This document shows positions 1-7,845 of a stretch of DNA of 64,000 bases, in pieces (position 1 is the first letter of the stretch; each line of letters begins with the position of its first letter). Below the pieces are notes generated by a model. The model made no database searches. It was not told where the DNA came from and saw nothing but the letters and a program-made list of their open reading frames with translations. Position numbers and translations under genes: made by a program. Origin of the DNA: an uncultured Helicobacteraceae bacterium (GTDB lineage: Bacteria > Campylobacterota > Campylobacteria > Campylobacterales > Helicobacteraceae); contig CANQAN010000008.1 in NCBI GenBank assembly GCA_947588965.1, positions 1-64,000 of the forward strand, written 5' to 3'.

Positions 1-11
1 AAAAAAAAAAA
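1..11 (+). repeat. Poly-A tract at window edge, in the -35 region of the methyltransferase promoter
   Basis: At least eleven consecutive A residues occupy the left edge of the window, so the full length cannot be seen. With a -10 box at 31-36 and a usual 17-bp spacer, the tract overlaps the -35 region. Homopolymeric A/T tracts there are known in Helicobacter to change length by slippage and alter transcription (H. pylori sabA is the classic case). Variability is an inference. Confidence 0.5.
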
Positions 12-30
12 GAAACTCCAAGAAAATAGA

Positions 31-36
31 TATAAT
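31..36 (+). promoter_or_regulatory. Sigma70 -10 box (TATAAT) for the methyltransferase gene
   Basis: A perfect TATAAT lies 20 bp upstream of the start codon. The expected transcript start is near 43, and a strong GAGGAG ribosome binding site at 47-52 sits four bases before the ATG. A poly-A tract fills the -35 region. Confidence 0.65.
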
Positions 37-56
37 TCTAAAAGACGAGGAGTAAA

Positions 57-986
57 ATGTCAAAGACAACTGAAAAACAAAGCAAAAGTACGGAATTTGG
101 GGCACAAAATTACAAGATTTTCAAGCAAGATTGTCGCAGTGGTTTGCGGGAATTAGAGGATTATAGTATTGATTTTATCGTTACAGATCCGCCCTATTTT
201 ATTGATGGAATGAATGATGAGTGGAATGACAGAGAGCTTGAAAACAAGGTGGCAAAGTCTGGTGTCATAGGAGGTTTGCCTGTAGGTATGAAATTCCATA
301 GACAGCAAGGTGAGAGATTGCAAGAGTTTATGAGTCCCTTAGCAAAAGAATTTTATAGAATCCTCAAGCCGGGCGGATTTTGTGTCGTGTTTTCTCAAGC
401 AAGACTCTATCATAGAATGGCTATGAGTTTGGATTTAGCGGGGTTTGAAATCAGAGATATGCTTGCTTGGAAATATGAGGGACAAGCAAAGGCATTTTCG
501 CAGACGCATTTTATCAAAAAAGACAAAAAGCTAAGCACAGCACAAAAGCAGAGCTTGATACAAGAAATGCAGGATTTAAAAACTCCGCAGCTCAAGCCAC
601 AAATTGAGCCTATGGTCATGGCACAAAAGCCAAAAGAGGGGACTTTCGTGCAAAATTGGCAAAAATACAAATTGGGCTTGATTAACACCAAAGAAAGCCT
701 CAATGGAGGTTTTCCAAGTAATGTTATGGAGCTTTCAAAACATGCAAGAAAAGCGGAGAGCAAGGAAAAGATAGAGCATTTGACAAGAAAGCCTATTTTG
801 CTCATAGCACATCTTATTAAGCTATTCACACAAGAAAATCAAGTGGTGCTTGATCCCTTTATGGGAAGTGGCTCTCACGCCTTAGCAGCCTTGCAAACTC
901 ACCGCAAATTCATCGGTTATGAGATTTGTGAAAAATATTTTGAAATCACAAAAAGAAGAATTGAGCAAGAGTTTGGACATGAATGA
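57..986 (+). CDS. Adenine-specific DNA methyltransferase, beta class (type II)
   Basis: This protein is predicted to transfer methyl groups from S-adenosylmethionine to the N6 of adenine in a short target. The catalytic motif IV DPPY is at residues 44-47 and the SAM-binding motif DPFMGSGS near 266-273. Catalytic motif before binding motif defines the beta class, which includes M.HindIII-like enzymes, and the 309-aa length is typical. The start is fixed by GAGGAG four bases upstream. No recognisable restriction endonuclease follows, only a 33-codon ORF overlapping the end. I recall a similar methyltransferase beside the rep helicase in H. pylori (HP0910-HP0911), and a Rep/UvrD helicase lies 1.5 kb away here. 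It may be an orphan, possibly phase-variable, methyltransferase. The target sequence cannot be read from the protein. Confidence 0.9.
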   Translation: MSKTTEKQSKSTEFGAQNYKIFKQDCRSGLRELEDYSIDFIVTDPPYFIDGMNDEWNDRELENKVAKSGVIGGLPVGMKFHRQQGERLQEFMSPLAKEFYRILKPGGFCVVFSQARLYHRMAMSLDLAGFEIRDMLAWKYEGQAKAFSQTHFIKKDKKLSTAQKQSLIQEMQDLKTPQLKPQIEPMVMAQKPKEGTFVQNWQKYKLGLINTKESLNGGFPSNVMELSKHARKAESKEKIEHLTRKPILLIAHLIKLFTQENQVVLDPFMGSGSHALAALQTHRKFIGYEICEKYFEITKRRIEQEFGHE

Positions 987-1080
987 AAAGCAAATTTTAG
1001 AAACTTTTGAGCTTGTGAGTGGGTATATGAAAAAATATGAAAGATATTTAAAGCAAAGCCAAATAAATATGATAAACTAA
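979..1080 (+). CDS. Small ORF (33 aa) overlapping the methyltransferase 3' end
   Basis: The ORF begins with ATG inside the last codons of the methyltransferase, an 8-bp overlap in another frame, and ends at TAA, seven bases before the convergent HTH gene's stop. The short peptide (MNEKQILETFELVSGYMKKY...) is charged and helical. Its position suggests either a translationally coupled small protein or the start of a lost restriction or partner gene. I do not recognise it and cannot prove it is expressed. Confidence 0.35.
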   Translation: MNEKQILETFELVSGYMKKYERYLKQSQINMIN

Positions 1081-1087
1081 TGTATAT

Positions 1088-1546
1088 TTATTGCTCTCCC
1101 ATGTTTTCTTTTTTCAAAAATTCCATAAAATTATCCATCATATTATCACGACATTTTTTTGTCAAATTTTTCATTTCTTTCTCTAAGGATTTATTTTTTT
1201 CTTGAAGTGCAAGAACTTCCCTTTTTAATCGTTCATTTTCGCGTATGAGGCTATTTGCCTTGCAGAGATCTTCATATCTCTTGGAATTAATCAGAGCGTT
1301 CATGAGTTGCTTTGCATAATGGGGGAATTCAATGCCTGTACCCCAATTATTGACACTCATCTGATGCATTCCCATAAACTCGGCAAATTCTTTTTTTGTC
1401 TTAAAACCCGCCTCATGCAAGAGTTGTAAGAATTCCTCTTTCGTCAATCTCGCTTTGTTTTGTGATTTTGTCTTTGTTTGAGCTTTGATTTTTGCTTGAG
1501 TTTTTTCTTGTACCTTTGCTTTTGTCTGTGTTTTTGCTCTTTTCAT
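1088..1546 (-). CDS. Helix-turn-helix DNA-binding protein with coiled-coil tail
   Basis: This is a 152-aa protein in three parts. Residues 1-33 are a Lys/Gln/Thr-rich low-complexity tail with short imperfect repeats (KTQTKAK, KTQAKIK, QTKTKSQ). Residues about 36-75 form a helix-turn-helix of the Cro/phage-repressor kind (FAEFMGMHQMSVNNWG). Residues about 95-140 are a heptad-patterned coiled coil (LIRENERLKREVLALQEKNKSLEKE), which suggests a dimer. The start has AAGGAAA about five bases upstream and a TATAAT -10 box at 1586-1591. A 20-bp palindrome at 1605-1624 just upstream could be its own operator. Such proteins often sit beside restriction-modification genes, but no link to the methyltransferase is shown. 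Confidence 0.7.
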   Translation of the reverse strand: MKRAKTQTKAKVQEKTQAKIKAQTKTKSQNKARLTKEEFLQLLHEAGFKTKKEFAEFMGMHQMSVNNWGTGIEFPHYAKQLMNALINSKRYEDLCKANSLIRENERLKREVLALQEKNKSLEKEMKNLTKKCRDNMMDNFMEFLKKENMGEQ

Positions 1547-1585
1547 ATATTTTCCTTAGATTCTCCTTGTGAAAGCTATAGAATT

Positions 1586-1591
1586 ATTATA
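1586..1591 (-). promoter_or_regulatory. -10 box (TATAAT on the minus strand) for the HTH gene
   Basis: On the minus strand the sequence GTGATATAATAATTC contains a perfect TATAAT about 40 bp upstream of the HTH gene's ATG. AAGGA is present ahead of the start codon. Confidence 0.55.
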
Positions 1592-1604
1592 TCACAAAAG
1601 TCTA

Positions 1605-1624
1605 AAATATAATGCATTATATTT
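1605..1624. promoter_or_regulatory. 20-bp perfect palindrome between divergent genes; candidate operator or symmetric promoter
   Basis: AAATATAATGCATTATATTT is its own reverse complement over all 20 bases. It carries a TATAAT box on each strand (1608-1613 plus, 1616-1621 minus), back to back around ATGCAT. It lies between the HTH gene and the transglycosylase-like gene, which diverge from here. It may be an operator for the HTH protein, a bidirectional promoter, or both. Confidence 0.5.
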
Positions 1625-1712
1625 GTGTTTATTTTGTGAATTCTTGATTCAAAGTTTATGTTTTTAAAGCTGTGGAATGTTTTTTGCTGTATAAAAGACA
1701 AAGGGGTGCTCT

Positions 1713-2522
1713 ATGAGAGTTTTATGTTTGATTTTAATGTTTGTTTCTTGTGGTTTTGCGCTTTCTGTGGATTTTAAGAATGCGTGTGTGCCTTTGGAAC
1801 AGTTTAGCACTTCGCAAAAAGAGGTTTTAAGACGATCTTATCTTGCAGGCAAGAGCAGTGGATTAGGATTGACACTTGCTGCAATTGCGTGGAAAGAATC
1901 TTGTGCGGGTGTGTATAAAATGAATTTTCAAGATCCAAGTGCAGGGAATTTCCATGCTTACATTCCCGGCGTGATTAACAGATTCCCTCAACTCAAGCAA
2001 AATGGCTTCACACAAAACATGGTTGGTGCGCTCTTAGTGCAAAATGATAATTTCGCAGAAGAAATAGCAATTTCAGAGCTTAAGTTTTGGGAGAGGGAAC
2101 ACAAGGGTGATTGGAAAAAGGTTGTTAAATCCTATAATAAGGGTTATAGTTGGCAAAAGGATGCCTCCGCAAACGCTCTGGCTGAAAAATATTATCAAGA
2201 AATAGCATGGCGCGTAAGACAGCTAGAATCCTATTTTGACACCTCCTCCTTTGTCATAAATGCCACGAATGTCGCAATGCCTTCTAAGGTGGGGAATTTG
2301 CAACCACACACATCTCCTGTGAATCCCTCCTCTTCACCTAAGGTGCAGAATCCTAGTATTCCTAAGAAGTCCCAAAAATATGATTATTATGCTTATGGAG
2401 AGGATCATTTGCAGAAAGATTCTAGTTTTTTGCCCATTTATCAAATTGGGAATGAGTTTGCTATGCCCTATGAACCTAAAAAGACGATTATTAAGGAATT
2501 TGAACTTATGGAAGTCTATTGA
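1713..2522 (+). CDS. Secreted lytic-transglycosylase-like (SLT/lysozyme fold) protein
   Basis: The first 16 or so residues are a hydrophobic signal peptide ending near CGFALS, so the protein is probably periplasmic. The mature N-terminal half resembles the SLT transglycosylase domain: a candidate catalytic glutamate sits in AWKES, followed by a Gly/Asn-rich segment and a KSYNKGYSW motif like the conserved tyrosine/asparagine region of SLT enzymes. These enzymes cleave peptidoglycan glycan strands. The C-terminal third (about 185-269) is Pro/Ser/Lys-rich and probably disordered, with Tyr-rich segments of unknown role. AAGGGG lies six bases before the ATG. A TATAAA at 1690-1695 is close enough to leave almost no leader, so the box in the 1605-1624 palindrome may be the real promoter. 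The gene end overlaps the convergent helicase gene by 7 bp. Confidence 0.65.
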   Translation: MRVLCLILMFVSCGFALSVDFKNACVPLEQFSTSQKEVLRRSYLAGKSSGLGLTLAAIAWKESCAGVYKMNFQDPSAGNFHAYIPGVINRFPQLKQNGFTQNMVGALLVQNDNFAEEIAISELKFWEREHKGDWKKVVKSYNKGYSWQKDASANALAEKYYQEIAWRVRQLESYFDTSSFVINATNVAMPSKVGNLQPHTSPVNPSSSPKVQNPSIPKKSQKYDYYAYGEDHLQKDSSFLPIYQIGNEFAMPYEPKKTIIKEFELMEVY

Positions 2523-4549
2523 TGTTTTGCTAATAAACCCGCTTCATAGAGGAATGTAGAGCCCTCATAGGCTATTTTTTTGAGGTGATCATTTTTGGCA
2601 TAGCTCAAAAAGAGATTCTCTTTAGCGCGTGTAACAGCGACATAGAACAAGCGCCTCTCTTCTTCTAGGCTTCCGCCTTTTTGGATGAGTGTTTTGTTTG
2701 GGAAACGTCCTTCCATTAAATCCACAATATACACTTCTGCAAACTCTAACCCCTTGCTTGCATGAATGCTTAGCAGATTGACACCACTCCCTTCGCTCAT
2801 TTCACTAGAGCCTAAAATCATGGTATGCAAGAATTTCTCAAGATTCTCATAATGACTTGCAAGTTCTTTGAGTGTGGAAACTCTACGTTCAATGCGCTCT
2901 TTGGCATCTAGGAGCTTTTCTTCTAGTAAGATTCCACTTTTTGATATGGAACGTTCTTTAGCGAGTTTTTGTGCGACATTTGTAAATATCGGAAGTGTTT
3001 GTAGTTTTGCGATGATTTGAGCGGGTTTGTCATGGGAGTGAAATGTCTTAAAGAAGTGATAGAGAGCATTGAGAGATTCTGCGCCCTCTTCTGTGAGTTT
3101 GGGGTGATTTAAAATAGGATTTTTTAAGAGGGATTGTTCTAGGGGGAGCTTGTGGAAACGGTGAGGGCTGCTGAAGTCCATAAAGTCATCAAAAAGCCCT
3201 AATTGTATGTTTTGAGGTTGTTTTTTATAGGGATTTTTAATGCTTTCATCAGGTTTAAGCAATCCTTGTGCTAAGTTGCCATGCCCTAAGAACAATAAGC
3301 CCTCGCAAATATCCTTTGCGATGACATTTCCGATTCCTTTTGCATAGCTTAGAATGTGTACAAAGGACATCATATCCTTTGGATTCAACAAAAGAGTGCA
3401 TAAGTCAAGCAGATAAATGATTTCTTTAGAGTCAAAAAAGCTGATTCCGCCCCTGCGCTTTGATGGGATTCCAAGCTCCCTAAGATGCGATTCAATCCCA
3501 TCGGCACTAGAATTATTGCGGAAAATCACTGCAATGTCTTGATAGGGTCTGCTTGAGAGTTTAATTTTGTTTGCGATTCCGCTATATTGTGAGGGTAAAT
3601 CTTCATAGGTGAGCAAAGAGGGTGTGCCAAAATTTTCTGTTTTCACCACTTCTAGTTTCTTTGGATAAATGCGCGGATTCTTTTCTATCACGCGATTGGC
3701 AAGATTCAAAATGGGCTCTGTGGAGCGATAATTCTTTGTCAGATTAAAGACATTGCCGTGGGGATAACGTTCTTTGAAGTTTGCAATAATGCTAATGTCC
3801 GCGCCATTAAATGCATAAATGCTCTGATCGTAATCGCCGACACAAAAGAGCGATGGTGGATTTAGAGCGCATAAAATAGAATCTTGCAGAGGGTTTGTGT
3901 CTTGATACTCATCAACAAGTACTTCTTTGTAGAGTGTAGAGGGATTTTCTAAAAGCGCACTCTTGTAGTTTAAGAGCAGATCGTTGTAATCTGCATAGTG
4001 ATATTCTTGCTTGAGTGCGTTAAATTCCTCCCAAATATCTAAGTAAATGTTTGCATGTTGTAATTGTTGTGGATTTTTGCGCTCCAGCCATTGTGTGAAA
4101 TTCTCATTAATCGTTGCATTAAAATAAAGGGAAAAAATATCATAGAGATAGCTTGCGCCATAGGGTTCTACTTTAGAATCCCCTAAAAAAACGCGCCGAT
4201 CATAGAGACTCTTAAACAGCACTTTAAGCTCTCTTGGTTGCTTGAGAGTGATGGGTCCTTTGGATTTGAGATAGCGATAGGCGACGGCATGAAATGTTCC
4301 CGCTTCAATGGATGTAACGACTTTGGTATCAAACTTTATGCTCAGTCTTGTTAGCATTTCTTGAGCGGCTTTGTTGGTGAAAGTGAGCAACAAAATCTCG
4401 CTAGGAGAGACACCACTTGCGAGTAAGTGAGAGATTCTGCCCACAATCGTGGAAGTTTTCCCTGTCCCCGCAGAAGCGATGATGAGATTGTAACCGCTTG
4501 GGGCTAGGGAAGCTTCTTTTTGTTGAGGGTTGAGATTTGAGAGAGGCAA
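2516..4549 (-). CDS. rep: Rep/UvrD-family ATP-dependent DNA helicase (superfamily 1A, 3'-5')
   Basis: This 677-aa SF1 helicase unwinds DNA during replication restart or repair. Visible motifs are the Walker A ASAGTGKT near residue 25, Walker B as DEYQDTN, motif III GDYDQSIYAFNGA, motif IV NYRSTEP, and the C-terminal VNLLSIHASKGLEF and VAVTRAKENL motifs. H. pylori has two such proteins (Rep-like HP0911 and UvrD HP1478, as I recall). The N-terminus MPLSNLN and the nearby methyltransferase favour the Rep-like one, but UvrD cannot be excluded. It lies three bases downstream of fliW on the same strand, so the two are probably cotranscribed. Confidence 0.9.
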   Translation of the reverse strand: MPLSNLNPQQKEASLAPSGYNLIIASAGTGKTSTIVGRISHLLASGVSPSEILLLTFTNKAAQEMLTRLSIKFDTKVVTSIEAGTFHAVAYRYLKSKGPITLKQPRELKVLFKSLYDRRVFLGDSKVEPYGASYLYDIFSLYFNATINENFTQWLERKNPQQLQHANIYLDIWEEFNALKQEYHYADYNDLLLNYKSALLENPSTLYKEVLVDEYQDTNPLQDSILCALNPPSLFCVGDYDQSIYAFNGADISIIANFKERYPHGNVFNLTKNYRSTEPILNLANRVIEKNPRIYPKKLEVVKTENFGTPSLLTYEDLPSQYSGIANKIKLSSRPYQDIAVIFRNNSSADGIESHLRELGIPSKRRGGISFFDSKEIIYLLDLCTLLLNPKDMMSFVHILSYAKGIGNVIAKDICEGLLFLGHGNLAQGLLKPDESIKNPYKKQPQNIQLGLFDDFMDFSSPHRFHKLPLEQSLLKNPILNHPKLTEEGAESLNALYHFFKTFHSHDKPAQIIAKLQTLPIFTNVAQKLAKERSISKSGILLEEKLLDAKERIERRVSTLKELASHYENLEKFLHTMILGSSEMSEGSGVNLLSIHASKGLEFAEVYIVDLMEGRFPNKTLIQKGGSLEEERRLFYVAVTRAKENLFLSYAKNDHLKKIAYEGSTFLYEAGLLAKHQ

Positions 4550-4552
4550 TCC

Positions 4553-4942
4553 CTATGCTTTAATGTAATTTTTAATGGATTCTGCGACACCAAATGTCGG
4601 ATAGTCTTTGTTGTTTAAAACGACTTGTGCTAATGTATTGTTGTCGCAATTAAGAATGATTGGCGCAAGGAAATTGATAAGAATTTCTGTCTCTTTATCG
4701 CGGACGAAAACGCAAAAGACTTTTATCTTAGAGCTTGCCTTAATGTCAAGCAATGTCTGAATCGCTGCGGGAACTTCAAAGGAATATTCGCGTACTTTAT
4801 AGGGATTAATCAAAAGCAACTCTGCCTTATCACCCATACCTAAGAATGCTAAGGCACCATCATCCACTTCTGCAAAATTCACATCTGCAACGTCCTCAAA
4901 TCCTAAGATGGGGGATTTTACTTGGAACTTTTCACTTTTCAT
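4553..4942 (-). CDS. fliW: FliW flagellar assembly factor (CsrA antagonist)
   Basis: FliW binds flagellin and the translational repressor CsrA, tying flagellin synthesis to secretion. The protein is a single small beta-rich domain, with KSPILGFEDV at the start and LAPIILNCDNNTLAQVVL near the end, both typical of FliW. The ORF track extends to 5032, but I choose ATG at 4942. AAAGGAG lies just upstream, a TAGAAT -10 box at 4969-4974 would lie inside the longer ORF, and the resulting 129 aa matches the family. In H. pylori the fliW homologue HP1154 also lies beside valS (HP1153), and here the two genes are divergent. Confidence 0.9.
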   Translation of the reverse strand: MKSEKFQVKSPILGFEDVADVNFAEVDDGALAFLGMGDKAELLLINPYKVREYSFEVPAAIQTLLDIKASSKIKVFCVFVRDKETEILINFLAPIILNCDNNTLAQVVLNNKDYPTFGVAESIKNYIKA

Positions 4943-4968
4943 CTTAACTCCTTTTGTGTAGTTTCGTG

Positions 4969-4974
4969 ATTCTA
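4969..4974 (-). promoter_or_regulatory. -10 box (TAGAAT) for fliW-rep
   Basis: On the minus strand ATGGTAGAATCACG lies about 27 bp before the fliW ATG, with AAAGGAG between. It supports the internal start chosen for fliW. Confidence 0.55.
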
Positions 4975-5099
4975 CCATATTTTTATAAAATGTTTCTACA
5001 ACTAGAGCCTTATTTTGTCCAATTAGCAACATCTTTTAAAACGCTTCTTTGCGTATTTCCCGCATTTTGCATTTTTTTTGCGTTTTTTATTTTTTTTGG

Positions 5100-5105
5100 T
5101 AGAAT
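5100..5105 (+). promoter_or_regulatory. -10 box (TAGAAT) for valS, preceded by phased T-tracts
   Basis: GGTAGAATTATG is preceded by a run of T-tracts spaced roughly one helical turn apart (5076-5098). This is the usual epsilonproteobacterial substitute for a -35 box. The leader to the valS ATG would be about 65 nt. Confidence 0.6.
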
Positions 5106-5174
5106 TATGAAATCCTAAATTGTTATCACAAGTAGTTAAAGCAAAAAATATTCCAATTTCAAATAAGGACTTTT

Positions 5175-7835
5175 ATGCAAGAAAATTTGCAAGACAAAGA
5201 AATGCCAAAAACAAATGCTTATGAGCCAAAGGAAATTGAAAAAAAATATTATCAATTCTGCGAAAAGTCCGGTTATTTTGAGGTTGATGGAAATAAAGAG
5301 ATTCAAAAAGAGGGCAAGAGATTCTGCATCATGCTTCCCCCGCCTAATGTAACGGGAAGTTTGCACATAGGGCATGCCCTCAATCACACACTCATTGACA
5401 TTATGGTACGCTATAAGCGCATGGATGGTTATAAGACACTCTGGCAGCCCGGACTTGATCATGCAGGAATCGCCACGCAAAATGTCGTAGAGAAGCAACT
5501 CCTTGCAAAAGGAATCAAAAAAGAAGCATTAGGCCGCGAGAAATTTGTAGAAAAAGTGCAAGAATGGAAAGAGGAGAGTGGTGGGGTCATTTTAGATCAA
5601 ATGCGAAGACTTGGCAGCTCTCCTGCTTGGAGTCGGACACGTTTTACTATGGATGCAGGATTGCAAAATGCAGTGAAAGAATCCTTTGTGCAACTCTACG
5701 AAGAGGGGTTGATTATTCAAGGCACATATTTGGTGAATTGGTGTACACATGATGGTGCGCTTTCAGACATTGAGGTGGAGTATAAAGAAAACAACGGCAA
5801 ACTCTACTATCTGCGCTATTATTTGAGCGATTCTAGAGACTATGTGGTGGTTGCTACGACACGTCCTGAAACGTATTTTGGCGATACGGCGGTTATGGTG
5901 AATCCGCAAGATTCACGTTTTGCGCATTTGATTGGCAAAAAGGTGGTTTTACCACTCTTAAATCGCAAGATTCCGATCATTGCAGATTCCTATGTGGATA
6001 TGGAGTTTGGGACGGGGGTTGTGAAAGTAACTCCCGCGCATGATGTCAATGACTATGAAGTTGGAGAACGTCATCATTTAGAACAAATTGTTGTTTTTGA
6101 TAAACACGGAATCCTCAATGAGCAAGCAGGAGAGTTTGCGGGATTGGAGCGATTAGAAGCGCGAGAAAAGATTGTTCAAAGGCTGCAAACAGAGGGTTTT
6201 GTAGAACGCATTGAGGATTATAAGAATCAAGTTGGACATTGTTATCGCTGTGGAAATGTCGTAGAGCCTTACATTTCTAAGCAATGGTTTTTGAAAAAAG
6301 AAATTGCAAAAAAAGCGATTGAAAAGATTAATGCAAACGAAAGCAATTTTTTCCCTCCTCAATGGAAAAATAATTATAATGCTTGGATGAGAGAGCTGCG
6401 CGATTGGTGCATTTCGAGACAACTTTGGTGGGGACATCAGATTCCTGTGTATGATTGCGAGGATTGCGGGGGACAGTTTGCAAGTGTGGAATCCCCTCAA
6501 GCCTGCAAACATTGTGGCTCACAAGCCATCAAGCAAGATCCCGATGTGCTGGACACTTGGTTTAGCTCGGCACTTTGGCCATTTTCTACGTTGGGGTTCA
6601 AAAATGGACAATGGGGAGAGGGAGAAGTGTGGCAAAAGAGCGATATGCAGGAGTTTTATCCTAATTCCTTACTCATTACAGGATTTGATATTTTGTTTTT
6701 TTGGGTGGCAAGAATGTTAATGATGGGAGAGTATTTCCTCTCTCAACTGCCCTATCCCGATATTTATTTACACGCACTTGTGCGCGATGAGCATGGCAAT
6801 AAAATGAGCAAATCTAAAGGAAACATCGTCAATCCTTTAGAGGTGATTGATAAATACAGCGCCGATGTGTTGCGCTTCACCCTAGCGATTCTTTGTGCGC
6901 AAGGTCGCGATGTGAAGCTCTCACCAAATCAGCTAGAGATTTCAAAAAACTTCACAAATAAACTCTACAATGCGACAAATTTCCTGCTTTTAAATGCGGA
7001 AAAATTTCCTCATTTAGAATCTTTAGGGACAATCAAAACATCTCTTGGGCAGTATTTTGCGCATCTCTTTTCAAAAACCGTGCTTGAAGTGCGCGAAAAT
7101 TTGGATTCCTATCGCTTTAATGATGGTGCAAATGCATTGTATCGCTTTTTGTGGGGAGAGTTTTGTGATTGGGGGATTGAGTTAAGCAAGGCAGACAAAG
7201 ATTCCATTATTGAGCTTGGAGCAATTTTCAAGGAAGCGCTCAAATTGCTTCATCCTTACATGCCCTTTTTGAGCGATTATTTGTGGCATAAACTTGATGG
7301 GAGTTGCTTAGAAGAGAGCGGATCTATTATGATTCAGAAATATCCACATTTCAGATATGAGAATAACGAAAATTCTGCAATTTTTGCGTTAATTGTGGAT
7401 TCTATCATCTCTATACGACGTGCGAAAACAACGATTGAACTTGCCAATCAAAAAATCGCAAAGGCCTATGTCAATGTGGAGATTCCACCTGCTATGCAAG
7501 AGCTTTTTGTGAGTTATGTCTGCAAAATGGCAAAGGTGGAATCACTAGAGATTGTATCAGAAAAGATTCCAAACTGCATTGTGGATATTACAGAAAAGCT
7601 TGAGGTGTATTTGCCAATTTCAGAGATTGATCTCTCTCCTATCGTTTCTAGACTAGAAAAACAAGCACAAAAGACGCAAAAGGAAATTGACAAGCTAGAA
7701 TCCATGCTAGGCAATGAGAAATTTCTCTCTTGCGCACCTCAAAATGTCTTAGAGTCCAATCAAAAGGCTCTTAAAGAACAGCAACAAAAGCTCACAAAAA
7801 TCATGCAAGAATTGCACACGCTCAAAAATCACTAA
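5175..7835 (+). CDS. valS: Valyl-tRNA synthetase
   Basis: ValS charges tRNA-Val with valine. It is a class I synthetase with the HIGH signature as PPPNVTGSLHIGHALN near residue 55 and the KMSKS signature as GNKMSKSKGN near 540. The editing (CP1) domain contains the TTRPETYFGDTAV motif. A coiled coil at the C-terminus (about 830-886, LEKQAQKTQKEIDKLES) is the arm typical of bacterial ValRS. The length of 886 aa is normal. Ten bases separate it from dnaE, so the two probably share a transcript from the TAGAAT promoter at 5100. Confidence 0.98.
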   Translation: MQENLQDKEMPKTNAYEPKEIEKKYYQFCEKSGYFEVDGNKEIQKEGKRFCIMLPPPNVTGSLHIGHALNHTLIDIMVRYKRMDGYKTLWQPGLDHAGIATQNVVEKQLLAKGIKKEALGREKFVEKVQEWKEESGGVILDQMRRLGSSPAWSRTRFTMDAGLQNAVKESFVQLYEEGLIIQGTYLVNWCTHDGALSDIEVEYKENNGKLYYLRYYLSDSRDYVVVATTRPETYFGDTAVMVNPQDSRFAHLIGKKVVLPLLNRKIPIIADSYVDMEFGTGVVKVTPAHDVNDYEVGERHHLEQIVVFDKHGILNEQAGEFAGLERLEAREKIVQRLQTEGFVERIEDYKNQVGHCYRCGNVVEPYISKQWFLKKEIAKKAIEKINANESNFFPPQWKNNYNAWMRELRDWCISRQLWWGHQIPVYDCEDCGGQFASVESPQACKHCGSQAIKQDPDVLDTWFSSALWPFSTLGFKNGQWGEGEVWQKSDMQEFYPNSLLITGFDILFFWVARMLMMGEYFLSQLPYPDIYLHALVRDEHGNKMSKSKGNIVNPLEVIDKYSADVLRFTLAILCAQGRDVKLSPNQLEISKNFTNKLYNATNFLLLNAEKFPHLESLGTIKTSLGQYFAHLFSKTVLEVRENLDSYRFNDGANALYRFLWGEFCDWGIELSKADKDSIIELGAIFKEALKLLHPYMPFLSDYLWHKLDGSCLEESGSIMIQKYPHFRYENNENSAIFALIVDSIISIRRAKTTIELANQKIAKAYVNVEIPPAMQELFVSYVCKMAKVESLEIVSEKIPNCIVDITEKLEVYLPISEIDLSPIVSRLEKQAQKTQKEIDKLESMLGNEKFLSCAPQNVLESNQKALKEQQQKLTKIMQELHTLKNH

Positions 7836-7845
7836 GGAGGCACAA

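Noticed and set aside
5136-5498. ORF of 120 aa antisense to valS start
   Set aside because: It overlaps the valS promoter and coding region on the other strand, has no ribosome binding site or recognisable protein pattern, and is a shadow.
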